DNA of 64,000 nucleotides from Fagopyrum homotropicum (lineage: Eukaryota; Streptophyta; Magnoliopsida; Caryophyllales; Polygonaceae). The DNA lies in the NCBI GenBank assembly GCA_033239125.1, contig BSWB01000005.1:23489447-23553446 (forward strand), in the 5' to 3' direction. Under the pieces are notes generated by a model. That model was not told the origin of the DNA and searched no databases. It saw only the letters and a program-made list of their open reading frames with translations. The translations under genes and the position numbers were made by a program. Below, piece by piece: positions 48,093 through 59,491 of the stretch (position 1 is the stretch's first letter; each line of letters starts with the position of its first letter).

Positions 48093-49180
48093 AATATCTT
48101 AAACAAATCACAACACCATGCTAGGAGGTATTAATCCTAGTCTCAAGATCCTCAAGGATCCACATCAGCAAAACTAGCTCAAGGGCTCTAAAACCACATC
48201 TAAACTCTTAGGAATCCACAAGCCACTAACTGTCATTCAACACTAGTTCATCTAGGTCCAGCCTAGCATGATCTAACTCAAAAAACAACAAGGAAGTACA
48301 GAAGGAAGTGAGATACCACAAAGACTGTACCCACTGGAGGGAAGGCGCGACCGTGGGCAAAGAAGGCCCGGGCACGGTGACAAAGGTTTTGATGCCGCGA
48401 CCGTGGTGACTAGGAGGCACGGGGGCGGCAACTTAGGAAGGGCGCAGGTGCGGGTCTTCATAGGTGCGGGTGCGGGTATTTTCCAGGTGACAGTCGAAAA
48501 CCTCAACGAACAGTAGGCCTCCCACGACGACTCTATCTGTGATCCTTACACAACAACACACTTCTAAGCCCTGGATTCACTTAATCACAGAGAACACAAG
48601 GTATACCTAGAATCAAGACCAAATCTTGATTCTTGCCAAGAAGGAGAAGAAGAAGAAGAAGAAGAAGGAAGAAGAAGAAGAAGAAGAAGAAATAAAGAAA
48701 GAACGAAAATAAAGGACTACAGAAGAAGAATGAGAGGAAGGAGAACTTATTAATGAACCTGCAGTATAAATCCCACGATGATGAAGACTGCAAGTCAGTA
48801 ACCTGGATGTATGAAACACCAGTGGAGAAGAAGAGAATGGAAGAGAGGAAGAATGAGAAAGAGTGACGTAAGAGGAGAAACAAGGCTGGAAAAGGAGAAT
48901 GAGGTGTAGGTTTCTAGGGTTAGAGAGTCAGAAGAAACGGCCCATAAGGAAGATCGGATCTTCTATAAGAAGAAAAATCGGGTGACGATTATAATAGATC
49001 GCACACGATCTGTTGTGAAAACCGCACCCGCAGCATAACTTAGTCGCGACCGCGGTGACAAGGTCGCCGCGCCCGTGGGATCCTGAGTCGTAGGTGAAGA
49101 GACTCTCTTTTGGCACCACTTAAGTGGTTCCAAAAGAACTCTCAAGGATCACAACCGGAACAAAAATTCTGGATGTTACA
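48093..49180 (-). repeat. Truncated 5' LTR of the deleted Tekay element
   Basis: It matches 45348-46418 of the 3' LTR, so about 400 bp at its inner side are missing. It carries an expanded GAA/GAAGAA tract (48640-48692) that is shorter in the other copy, and the same GC-rich 12-mers (48340-48430 and 49020-49080). Confidence 0.8.
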
Positions 49181-49185
49181 TCAAC

Positions 49186-51036
49186 CAATCCTTAAATATG
49201 AAAGAATTAGTTAAACATGGTCATGGAAGCAATGCGTTTTGATGCAAAGTTGAATCATAAAACTATGAGAGCAACAAACAAAGCCTACATTTGCATAAGC
49301 AAAACCTCAAGAATCCAAGGTTCACAATGCCATATAAAATCCAACAAAAATCGACAAATTTAGCACAAAGGTGAAGGCTGAAGTTTCAAGTAAAAAGAAA
49401 TGTAAAATGTCTAAGGCAAACATTCTCTTCTCTAGGGTTTAAATGTCAATAAAAACTTCCTTAAACAATTTTGAAAATGTCTATCAATATTCCCTAAAAG
49501 ATGACCCAAATATTAGATTAAAAGCCCATCCTAAAAATTAAATGGAGATTCGAGTTTAGGAAAGTCGTCGTAATCACACGTGCAATACATGATGTAAGAT
49601 TAAATTTTCAACACGGTCGTGCACAGTCGCACACATGCTGTATGAATATGAACATAACCATGTGCAGAACATGTACGAGCCATGTATTTATGACAACAAA
49701 GCTTCTTCTCTTTGACGATTTTCTTCCTTGCTTCCACACACATGATCTCCACTTGGTTCTTCAAGCTTCAATCAAACTCGATGTTTTCATACAGTACCCG
49801 GCCTCCTTGAAGATGAAATCCTTATATTTTGGCGCATCATTCGATTGTGCACCAAAATGCACCATAATTGGTTGTGAACGCATGAAACACAAAACAAAGC
49901 GAAGTAGATACCATAAAATGACATATGAATGTTTTGTACACCAAAGGAAATGACAAAATACACTAAAATAGGATGAAATACATGGATATACCTTCTAATA
50001 CGATGCATGAATGGTCCGATCGACTCACAACATCATCATAGTGGAAGATTTATCCTTCTTTTCCCTTTAGAGATAATGCTAGATGTAATGTAGGGTTAGA
50101 CTTTATTTTCTTATATGATAGGGTTGAGTAGCACTAGCCTCTAACCCTAGCTAGGAGGATTATCTTAGTTTGTCCTCCTTATAAATAAGGCTTTGTAGCC
50201 ATTAGTTTTTATTTATATAGTCTGTATTTGAGTTTTTTTTTCCGTCAGTCGATTAACGTTGTTCACAATTGATTAACAACGGAGAAGGTAAGTAAGTTCA
50301 TGTCGTGCTAACTTACACTTTTATAGGGTCTAAAGAGTCTGATTTTTCATGATATTTATTATGTTGATGATGATATTTATCCCTTTAAATAAATGTCTTA
50401 ATTCATGTGGTATGGTAGTTTAGGGTTTGTCCATGCAAATTTATGAGTGTTGCGCATATACATGATTTTATTCAATTTGTGCTTCAAGGTGCTAACTACA
50501 AATTTGCACGAGCTACGTAATTGATACTTTTTGTATCTTGCAAAATACGAGGGTTGCACATATTTATTTCCTTCATAACATGATTGATATAATATTTGCA
50601 TATGAGCATTATCAATTAAGAATGGATATTAATGGTTGTGGTAATTCATATTTTGGAATAGTTTTTGTTATTCTTGATCCTTGAAATTGGATGATCTTAT
50701 AAAAACCATCGTTTCTTCTTCATTATTCCTACCAATCGATCTTACATGTTGGCCCGATCTTTGTGTTTTTCCTACTTTATTTGTTTCTTTTATCACACTA
50801 TATTATCCATACACTTCATATCTTCATCGATCCGATTTCATTTCCATGTCAGCCCGATCTTTTGACTTTTATTTATGTTTGTGTTCTGTTACAAAATTTA
50901 CTTTTAATCATTCAAATCATCACACTTTTTCTCTATGTTTGATTCAGACCCTATACTATGATTGGGTCTTGTAATTATTTCCAAATTCTAACACTTATGT
51001 TTCTGCCCTTATCAAAATGGTGTTGTTGATGGGATG
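49186..51036. other. Unassigned sequence with an LTR-like promoter segment
   Basis: No gene seen. From about 50079 (TGCTAGATGTAATG) to 50277 (GATTAACA) the sequence has the look of a small copia-type LTR: CTAACCCTAG, TATAAATAAGG near 50180, then T-rich sequence. There is no primer site, partner or target duplication, so this is only a suggestion. Confidence 0.3.
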
Positions 51037-51314
51037 TGTAACACCCTAAATTTTCAAAACTCAGGGAATTACGGGTTAGGACCTCACAATGGATCCTGAC
51101 CCTAGTTTGACAACGATTTCACTGGATCTTACAATAAGACACAAATAAAGAAAAATCGAATATCATAAAAAAAGTTTTGATGTTATGAACTCAATAGAAA
51201 AATGTCAGCCAACAATATATATTAGAGTCAAATTCTCTAAGACCAACATGCAACAAAAGGAAACACTGAAAATAAAAACCCAAACCTCATCATACGGAGT
51301 ACGGAAACCCGGAT
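51037..51314 (-). repeat. Tekay LTR fragment, minus strand
   Basis: It starts TGTAACACCC and carries the GGACCTCACAATGGATCC block, as in the LTRs at 2140 and 44941. No primer site lies to its left, so it is the outer end of a 3' LTR. It is cut at 51314 by the next element and would continue beyond the window. Confidence 0.75.
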
Positions 51315-51437
51315 TGTAATGCCCCAAATATTAGGCGCGTTTGCGATATTTATTTTCCGGCTTTTATCGATATTTTAATAGCTTAAATAATTTTACGAGT
51401 ATTTTTACGTCGTAAATTAAATTTTACGAGTATATAT

Positions 51438-51485
<48 letters not shown>

Positions 51486-51552
51486 TTTATTACCCGTGTT
51501 CAAATTATTATATGATCTTGTAAAATAAATTGCAAGAATGATTTGTGTATTT
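51315..51552 (+). repeat. Outer Tekay LTR, first part
   Basis: It begins TGTAATGCCCC after CGGAT. It is interrupted by the inner element at TATTT and continues at 61989. Confidence 0.8.
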
Positions 51553-52627
51553 TGTAATAACCGGAAATTTTAAAGTTTCGGTAAACTGGAATTAACCAAA
51601 TTCCGATGCGACAATCTTAAATAAATAAATATATAAAATAATACGAGTTTAAATGTTATTATTTTATATGACTTTAAGGCACATAAAATGATGAAACTAT
51701 GTAGCCAGAAATAACTTTTACATACCTTTAAAATACGATGATAAATTATATAATATGTAAGTTAGTTCCGTATAGTATAAATCGAATAACGAGTTGCGTA
51801 TCCGTATTTATAGTCACATAACGGATCGGGTGTGGGCCACTACAAGGCCCAATTAGCAGCCCATCTCTTAATCAATTCCTAACCCTAATTAAAATTAACC
51901 TAATCCTAATCCTAATCTAACCTGCCGCTTACCTCTCCTACCGTACCTTCTGCACGCTGCAACTCTCCAAGCTCTCCTTCGCTCTCGCAAGACGGAAGAT
52001 CAGCAAGCACCAGCGCCGCACCGCTGCCGACCTTCCTGCCACCACCGCCACCGAGCCTTGCGCCGTCCGCCGACCACCGCAGGGACTCCGGTAAGATTTC
52101 GGCCTTCTCCTTCCCTTTCCGCCTTTCTCTGCGCCTCGCTGTTCCGGATCTCACCCACCGCCGCCACTGCAGTAGGGACGAAGAGACGCCGGAACGCCAG
52201 CCACCGCTGCTCCGCCTCGTCTTCCACCGCCTCGCAGCATCAGAAACCGGTAAGCATTACCCCTCTTTCCCTCACCTCTTCCTCTCGTTCCGCATTTGTT
52301 GACCCCGCGATCTCGCTTTGACTTGCAGTAAACCTACAACCGGACCACCATACTCAGTACACCGCCGGAACGCTAGCGCACCGCCTAGGACTCTCCTCGC
52401 CGGGCTGCAACTCCTGTAAGCCGGCTTCTCCGTTCCTTCGTTCCACTGCAGTATGTATATATGTAGAGATTGGATGCTGAATGTGTCTTACTCCGCAATA
52501 TGTATATATGTATAAATTGATAGGAAAAAGAAACGTGAATGTGCATATATATATACGGGTACTGTATTAGTATATTGTAAGAAAAACGTGAGTGAAGATG
52601 CGAGATGTGTATGAATAAGTTGGATCG

Positions 52628-52672
<45 letters not shown>

Positions 52673-52906
52673 ATACATATAAGTACATATATACATTCAA
52701 TTACGGAAGGTTAATAAGAGCAGGTGTGAGCTTATATAGGAGAGTGTATGCCGAGTACATAAATATACGTATATATACTATATGAAATAAAAGTATACTT
52801 ATGAGTGAGTTGGTGAAATTATAAAGTATGTGAATTTATATATATATCTAAATACCTAAGAGTTGCGGATTTTATATAATTGGAAGGAAGGTTAGTATGC
52901 ACGAAA

Positions 52907-52961
<55 letters not shown>

Positions 52962-54080
52962 TATATAGATATATATAAGATTAGATAATACCCGAGAATG
53001 AAGTAATGTGATTCTAGATGACGAGTGGACGAGATTAATTTTATAACTTTAGTAAACAGTTTTGGAAGTAATCATATATTAGAAAAGTGTTCCAAAAGAA
53101 ATATTAGAGGTCAAGAAGTGACCCGGAGAATTATCGACACTAAGGGTAAAACGGTCTTTTACCGTATGAGAATCGTTCTTTCCGTAATTCCTTCGCATGA
53201 GGTTGGACATCGAGATGTGATTTTGATACACATGTCTTAATTGATAGGCGCTTGAGTTACTACGAGTACGGACTGTTTGAGAAGTGTTAGAGTGTTTTGA
53301 CTCAGGTAAGTCCTTGCGACTTACTTAGCCAGTTTCTGGATATTAGTTAGTGATAGTAGTTGTGTGTACTTTTTGCGTGTTTAATAATAATAACTTGCTA
53401 GGACGACTGTTGTTATTACGTTTAAGGCCCAAGTGTATGTATAACGGGCCGTGACATCACTGCCCAGCTCTGACAAGAGACTGGGAGGTTCTCTATACCC
53501 AGACCAGGCAGGTACAAGGTGAGATGCATCGGATCCATTCCTGATGGTTACACGGGGGCGGAGGCGAGGTTTGGGAATCCCTCGTGTCACAAAATAAGTA
53601 TCACTAGAGTGAAAGAGTAACTTAAAACAAGATAATAAAACGGACTTGTTTGAAAGCATGATGGGTGTTTATATTTTTATGTGTGTGTTTGTGCTGCTAT
53701 TATTCTGCTAATATTTAGATAACTAGCTAACGGTTCTTCTTGTTGTTGTTTTTAGATTTACCGCAGGTTAGACCAGCAGCTGAGTGATCCGGAAGTAGTG
53801 GTCAGCCGGGTCTCCGTACTCCTTAGAGTGGGGGTTGGGGGTTGTGTTTGTCTTTCCTTTCGTTTGGTTAAGACAGTTGTTCTTTTCTTTTGTTTAAGTA
53901 CTTTAGGCTGCTAGACAGTGTTGCATTCATTACCCTAAAAATATTATTTTTATGAATTTCGGTTTTTTTATTTGTGTCTTGTTGCAAGATCCTAGTAATG
54001 TTGTTGTCAAACTGAGGTCGGGACCCATTGTGAGGTCCTAACCAGTAATGTCCCGAGGTCTGAAAATTCGGGGTGTTACA
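51553..54080 (+). repeat. 5' LTR of full-length Tekay element
   Basis: TGTAATAACCGGA...GGGGTGTTACA. A GC-rich block (51910-52455) holds three donor/acceptor-like pairs. Two long (TA)n runs lie at 52631-52670 and 52909-52959. The hairpin GTAAGTC-CTTGC-GACTTAC is at 53306-53324 and the conserved CGGGACCCATTGTGAGGTC starts near 54017. ORFs in it recur in the 3' LTR and are not genes. Confidence 0.9.
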
Positions 54081-54083
54081 ACA

Positions 54084-54095
54084 TGGTATCAGAGC
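54084..54095 (+). other. Primer binding site, initiator tRNA-Met
   Basis: TGGTATCAGAGC, three bases after the LTR, is a perfect copy of the usual plant initiator tRNA-Met primer site. Confidence 0.9.
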
Positions 54096-54354
54096 TCTAG
54101 GTTGGCAACAATGGCACTTGAAATCTTCTGAAAGACCGAATAAGTTTTAAGCAGAACCCGAAAAGGGGTCTGAGTTTTTAAAAGAAAATTTTTTTGGTTT
54201 AAATGCATGCATAGTCTGGTTGGGAATAGAAAAGTACGGCTGACCACCACTAATACCGCGGATCTCAGTATGCTTAGTTGGACTTTAGGTTTTACTGTAG
54301 ATGGACTTTATGGACTTTAGCTAGTAGTAATTATAGTTATTATTCTTTGTGTAG

Positions 54355-55636
54355 ATGGCACGTACTAGAGCTACGCTAGCTACTGGTCGAGGCAGAGGTC
54401 GTCCACCTCTCCCTCCACCTGGACCAAGTAGGGGAGATAGGACCCCTACAGTTAGAGGACGCGGCCGTGGAGGTAGACCTCCACTAGCCCGAGGTCGAGG
54501 TCGAGCTCCAAGAGAGGATCCCCCAACAGTGATCATGCCAGAGGCTGGAGTGGAGGAGGTAACTGAGAGTGTTGGTCCTGAGGTCAGGAATGAGACCGTT
54601 GCTAGATCTAGAGCATAGAGAGCACGTTCGACGGAGTCAGGACGTGTTTCCATTGGAGCGACTGAGTACAGAGAGTACCGAACATACGTTGAGCGGATGG
54701 AGGAGGCTACTAGGACAAAGAGACTTACCCAGGTACCACCAGTATCGGTTAGATCTGTCCAGGTGACACAAGGAGCGCCTCAAGTGCCAGCTGTACCTGA
54801 GAGGAGAGTTGTGGCTGATAGAGCGCCTACTGGGACTAGAGCACCGAGGCCGGATGAGTGGTTGAAGGCTTTCAACTCTTAGAAGGTCCCCCCCATATAG
54901 TGGAGAGATAGGACTGGAGGTGGAGCATTGGATTGGACAGGTAGAGACTGCGTTAGAGGCAATACGCTGCCCAGAGGATCGGCAGGTGGACTTGGTGCAG
55001 ACCTACTTCACTAGAGATGCTCATTCCTGGTGGCGGACCATGCGTAGTTGAGTCACCAGTTGGGAGCAGATGAGGAGCATTGTTAGAGACAAATACTGCC
55101 CTATCTCGTTGAGAAGAGAGAGATTCCAGGACTTCATTGAGGCTGGATTTGAGGACATTCCGATTGCTGCTGCCATCAAGAAGTTCCAGAAGGAACTGAC
55201 ACTGCTTGGACCAGCTGCACCTCCTGAGGAGTAGCATGTCTATCTCTTTTCACGTAGATTGAGAGAGAGTACTCGTTCCTATCTGGCAGGATTTCGCTGT
55301 GAGACTCTGTCAGACTATCAGGATAGAGCATCTGCATATGAGAGAGACAGACCAGTGTCGAGGAGAGCTGCTCAGTCAGACAGGCCAGATAAGCGGCAGA
55401 GGACAGGTTATGCTAGTGGTAGTTCGGGGGTAGCTGTTTTTGGACGGGGACAGACTCAGGGGCGACAGAGCCATACAACTACTGGTCAGACTTCAGCTGG
55501 TGGCTTGCAGTGCCACAACTACAGTAGCTATGGACATATCCGATCGAACTGCACGAAGCCAGCAGTGACTTGCTTCCTGTGTGGCAAGGTTGGACATAGA
55601 GCTGCATTCTGCCGTCAAGGCAAGGCTCCATCTTAG
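54355..55636 (+). pseudogene. Tekay gag
   Basis: It starts MARTRATLATGRGRGRPP, a basic Arg/Gly-rich N-terminus. The capsid part follows in a shifted frame (AHSWWRTMRS, HVYLFSRRLRESTRSYL). It ends with two zinc knuckles (CHNYSSYGHIRSNC, with Tyr at the second Cys, and CFLCGKVGHRAAFC, intact). Stops: TAG 54616, TAG 54880, TGA 55049, TAG 55232, TAG 55634. The minus-strand paralogue at 301-1698 has Gln at the places of the 54880 and 55232 stops. Confidence 0.85.
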
Positions 55637-56353
55637 TTGGGTTCTTCTCCTGCAGGCTTATCAGGGAGTGTACAGAGACCGCCACAGTACCGGACCCCGA
55701 GTCAGCAGCAGCAGTACAGAGCTCCTAGTCAGCAGCAGTCTTACAAGGCTCCTAGACACACACCACCACAGAGTTCTATGCAGGGATTAGGTCGGGGCAG
55801 AGGACGTGATAGTGTGGCTGATACTAGAGGAGCTCAGGCACGAGTATTTGAGTTGAGAGATGCTGATCAGCCAGATGCACCGACTGCCACAGGTACGATC
55901 CAGATTCATGACTTACCTGTACGAGTTTTATTTGATACGGGGGCTACACACTCCTTCATATCTGATGCATGCGTAGATAGGTTGTCCTTAGCTACTGTAG
56001 AGGGGATACCTTATATGATAGGCTTACCTGATGGGAGTAAGGTAAGAGGGACTAGAGAGATTTATGGATGTCCTATTCGCATGGGAGATCGAGACTAGCT
56101 AGTAGATTTTCTAGTCATGCCCTTAGCTCATGAGGATGTGATTATAGGGATAGATTGGATGAGGAGACACGGAGCAGTTTTAGACATTGGTAAGAGGACA
56201 GTGGCCGTTGCCACTGAGGAGGGTCATAGGGTGATATTCCAAGGTTGGGACCTCGGAAAGTCAGGCACAGTTATCAGTGCAGTGAGGGCAGCGAGACTGA
56301 TAGCACAGGGTTGCGAAGCCTTCTGGTGTTATGCCATGAAAGCAAGAGCCTGA
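55637..56353 (+). pseudogene. Tekay protease
   Basis: A Gln-rich linker (PSQQQQYRAPSQQQ) is followed by the aspartic protease: LFDTGATHSFISDAC, IPYMIGLPDGSKVRGT and, after a TAG at 56096, VIIGIDWMRRHGAVLDI. The active-site triad is intact. A frame change between about 56340 and 56360 separates it from reverse transcriptase. Confidence 0.88.
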
Positions 56354-57756
56354 CTATAGAGGAGATACCTGTTGCATGCGAGTTTGCAGAGGTATTCAGT
56401 GACGATCTGCCAGGACTACCCCCACAGAGGAGCGTTGATTTCAGCATTGACTTGGAGCCGGGCACGAGACCTATCTCGAAGGCTCCGTACCGTATAGCAC
56501 CTATAGAGTTGCTTGAGCTGAAGAAGCAGTTAGAGGAGCTAGTAGAGAAGGGTTTCATACGCCCTAGTGTGTCTTCTTGGGGTGTGCCAGTGTTGTTTGT
56601 GAAGAAGAAGGACGGATCGATGAGGCTGTGCATAGACTACAAGGAGCTGAACAAGGTGACCATCAAGAACGAGTACCCACTGCCACGCATAGATGACCTG
56701 TTAGACCAGTTGCATGGAGCGTCTGTGTTCTCGAGGATAGACTTGAGGTCAGGTTACCACCAGTTGAGGGTGAGAGATCAGGACATACCTAAGACGGCAT
56801 TCCGGACTAGGTATGGTCATTATGAGTTCGTAGTGATGCCATTTGGGCTCACTAATGCACCAGCGGTGTTCATGGAGTTGATGAATGGGATATTCATTGA
56901 CTTCTTAGACCAGTTTGTAGTGGTCTTCATTGACGACATCCTAGTCTACTCTAGGAGTCGAGAGGAGCATGCCGGACACTTGAGGACAGTACTACAGATT
57001 CTACAGGATAGTCAGCTGTATGCTAAGCTATCTAAGTGTGAGTTTTGGATGTCAGAGGTGGCTTTCTTAGGTCACGTGGTGACTGCTGAGGGTATTAAGG
57101 TCGATCCGGCGAAGATCGAGTCAGTATCTTCTTGGCAACCTCCTAAGAATGTCAAGGAGGTTCGCAGCTTTCTAGGTTTAGCAGGTTATTACCGCCGGTT
57201 TATGGAAGGGTTCTCCTTGATTGCCCGACCACTTACTTGTCTTCTGAGGAAGACCACTCGGTTTGTCTGGTCTGAACCGTGTCAGCAGAGTTTTGAGGAG
57301 CTGAAGAGGAGATTGACGTCCGCTCCGATTTTGGCACAGCCTGAGGGTATTGATGACTTTGTGGTATACAGTGATGCATCCAAGCTGGGCTTGGGATGTG
57401 TTTTGATGCAGAGGGGTAAGGTCATAGCCTATGCATCTCGACAGTTGAAGACGTATGAGGAGAACTACCCCACACATGATCTAGAGTTGGCTGCAGTAGT
57501 CCATGCTCTTAAGATCTGGCGTCACTATCTCTATGGGGCGACATGTTAGATCTTTACAAACCATAAGAGTTTGAAGTACATATTCACTCAGAGAGAGTTG
57601 AATAACCTCCAGAGGTGGTGGTTAGAGTTGATCAAGGACTTCGACCTTGAGATTCTCTACCACCCCGGAAAGGCGAATGTGGTAGCTGATGCTTTGAGCA
57701 GGAAGACGCCTAGGGAGAGGGCGATAGCTCGGTTGACAGTACAGCCACAATTGTAG
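56354..57756 (+). pseudogene. Tekay reverse transcriptase and RNase H
   Basis: A long open piece to 57549, then 57571-57756. Reverse transcriptase: [45 protein letters not shown] and catalytic [13 protein letters not shown]. RNase [26 protein letters not shown], a TAG at 57547 ([12 protein letters not shown]) and VVADALSRK. The third catalytic Asp is replaced by Asn (FTNHKSL). The reverse transcriptase itself is fully open. Confidence 0.9.
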
Positions 57757-57762
57757 AGAGAC

Positions 57763-58800
57763 TTGGCTTGGTTGGAGATAGAGATTCAGTTTCCCGATAC
57801 TGATGGTCAGTTGGCTACCATGGAGTTACTTCCTGATCTGTTGGATGAGATCCGACAGAAGCATGAGACTTGCCCTACTTTGATCAGGATCCGAGATAGG
57901 ATGTCTCGAGATGAGGCCCCACAGTTTACTATTGGTGCAGATGGAGTGATGAGACGTCAGAACCGCGTTTGTGTACCGTCAGACAATGAGTTGAGACAGA
58001 GGATACTAGGTGAGGCTCATGCTACCCCATACTCAGTACATTCTGGAGCGAGTAAGATGTACAAGGATGTGAGACGGTCCTTCTGGAGGGGTGGTTTGAA
58101 GCCCGATGTGACTCGGTATGTAGCTCATTGCGCGACCTACCAACAGGTCAAGATTGAACACCGTAGGTCTGGAGGAGAGCTCCACCCACTTCCAATACCA
58201 CAGTGGAAGTGGGAGGATATATCTATGGATTTTCTCACTGGTTTGAGACTCAGCAGAGGATTTGATGCTATTTGGGTAGTGGTAGACCGCCTGACGAAGA
58301 CCGCACGTTTCATTCCGATTAAGGAAACGTGGCCGGTGAGTCGTCTGGCTGAGGAGTTCACCAGACACATTGTGAGACTCCATGGGGTACCGAGGACTAT
58401 CGTCTCTGACAGAGATGGACGTTTTACCTCGAGATTTTGGCAGCAGGTACATACTGCTTTGGGGACGAGTCTCCACTTCACTACCGCCTACCATCCACAG
58501 ATAGACGGACAGTCTGAGAGGACCATTCAGACCTTAGAGGACATGCTTCGGGCGTGTGTACTAGATTGGGGACAGGTATGGCCAGATCATCTTCCACTGG
58601 TAGAGTTTTCGTATAATAATAGTTGACACGCGTCTATTGGGATGGCTCCCTATGAGGCTTTGTACGGGCGGAGATGTCGTACACCATTATGTTGGGATGA
58701 GCCCAGCAGAGTTGATGGAGTAGCTCCAGATCAGATACAAGATGACATCGCTCGAATTGCCCTAGTCCGAGAGCGAATGTTAGCAGCTCAGAGTCGTTAG
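57763..58800 (+). pseudogene. Tekay integrase
   Basis: Open to a TGA at 58624, then further sequence to a TAG at 58798. In the zinc region the last Cys is replaced (HCATYQQVK; the paralogue at 47810 has CATCQEV). The core is intact: MDFLTGLRLSR, SDRDGRFTSRF and [14 protein letters not shown]. The two stops stand where the minus-strand paralogue has Trp (NNNWHALIG) and Gln (IHQKSYADK). Confidence 0.9.
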
Positions 58801-59281
58801 AAGTCCTACGCCGAAAAAAGGCGTCGACCTTTGGAGTTTAGAGTGGGTGCACAGGTGTGGCTGAGAGTGTCACCTACGAGAGGAGTCAGGCATTCGGCAT
58901 TAAGGGGAACTGAGTCCCTGATATGTCGGACTTTTTGAGATCTTAGAGAGAGTTGGGGAGGTGGACTACAGATTAGCACTACCGCCGAGATTAGAGAGTG
59001 TTCATCCGGTTTTTCATTTATCTCAGTTGAGAGAGTACATTCCGGATCCGAGACACGTCATCAGCCATGAGGATCTGACAATTGAGCCTGACCATACATT
59101 TGTGGAGTACCTAGTAGCTTTTTTGGAGCGCAGTACTAGACGTCTGCGGTCCAAGGAGATACCTATGTTGAGGATCCAGTGGTCTAGGAGAGGAGCTGAT
59201 GAGGCCACTTGGGAGACTGAGGAGAGTATTAGACGTAACTATCCCGAGTTCTTTGCGGGGTTAGAGGTTACTCCTGTGTGA
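58801..59281 (+). pseudogene. Tekay integrase C-terminus and chromodomain
   Basis: After a frame change the 106-residue piece 58961-59281 reads VHPVFHLSQLREYIPDP, a typical GPY-type neighbour. It then shows the chromodomain pattern LERSTRRLRSKEIPMLRIQW, DEATWETEESIRRNYPEFF. The chromodomain places the element among chromoviruses, which use it to target chromatin. The polypurine tract TTTTAAGAGGG lies near 59475. Confidence 0.85.
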
Positions 59282-59491
59282 CGAGTTAGTACTCGGATGT
59301 TGTGTTGTTTGACTTTTCAGGTTTTTATATTGATTTGAGTGTTTCTGTTTTTGTGAGACTTGTCTGTGTGATGGTTGAGTAGTTGCATGGTAGAAAATGA
59401 AATTGTCAAAAAAATTAAATACCGAAGGAAATGTGTGTGTAAGAGGAACATTCTAAGTTTCGGGACGAAACTTCTTTTAAGAGGGCACTAA

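Larger units (their letters stand above)
44941..49180 (-). mobile_element. Internally deleted Tekay element
   Basis: Minus-strand element with intact outer ends and a perfect target duplication TCAAC (44936-44940 and 49181-49185). The full 3' LTR (44941-46418) is followed by chromodomain and integrase remnants. Integrase runs directly into the U3 part of the 5' LTR near 48092. The rest of the 5' LTR, primer site, gag, protease, reverse transcriptase and RNase H are gone. This is a single large deletion after insertion, probably by illegitimate recombination. Confidence 0.85.

Noticed and set aside
52000..52321. Arg/Ser-rich ORFs repeated at 59939-60260
   Set aside because: They fall in the GC-rich part of the paired Tekay LTRs and are copied with them; composition artefact.
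52385..52700. Tyr/Ile-rich ORFs, repeated at 60343-60634
   Set aside because: Translations of (TA)n microsatellites, not proteins.
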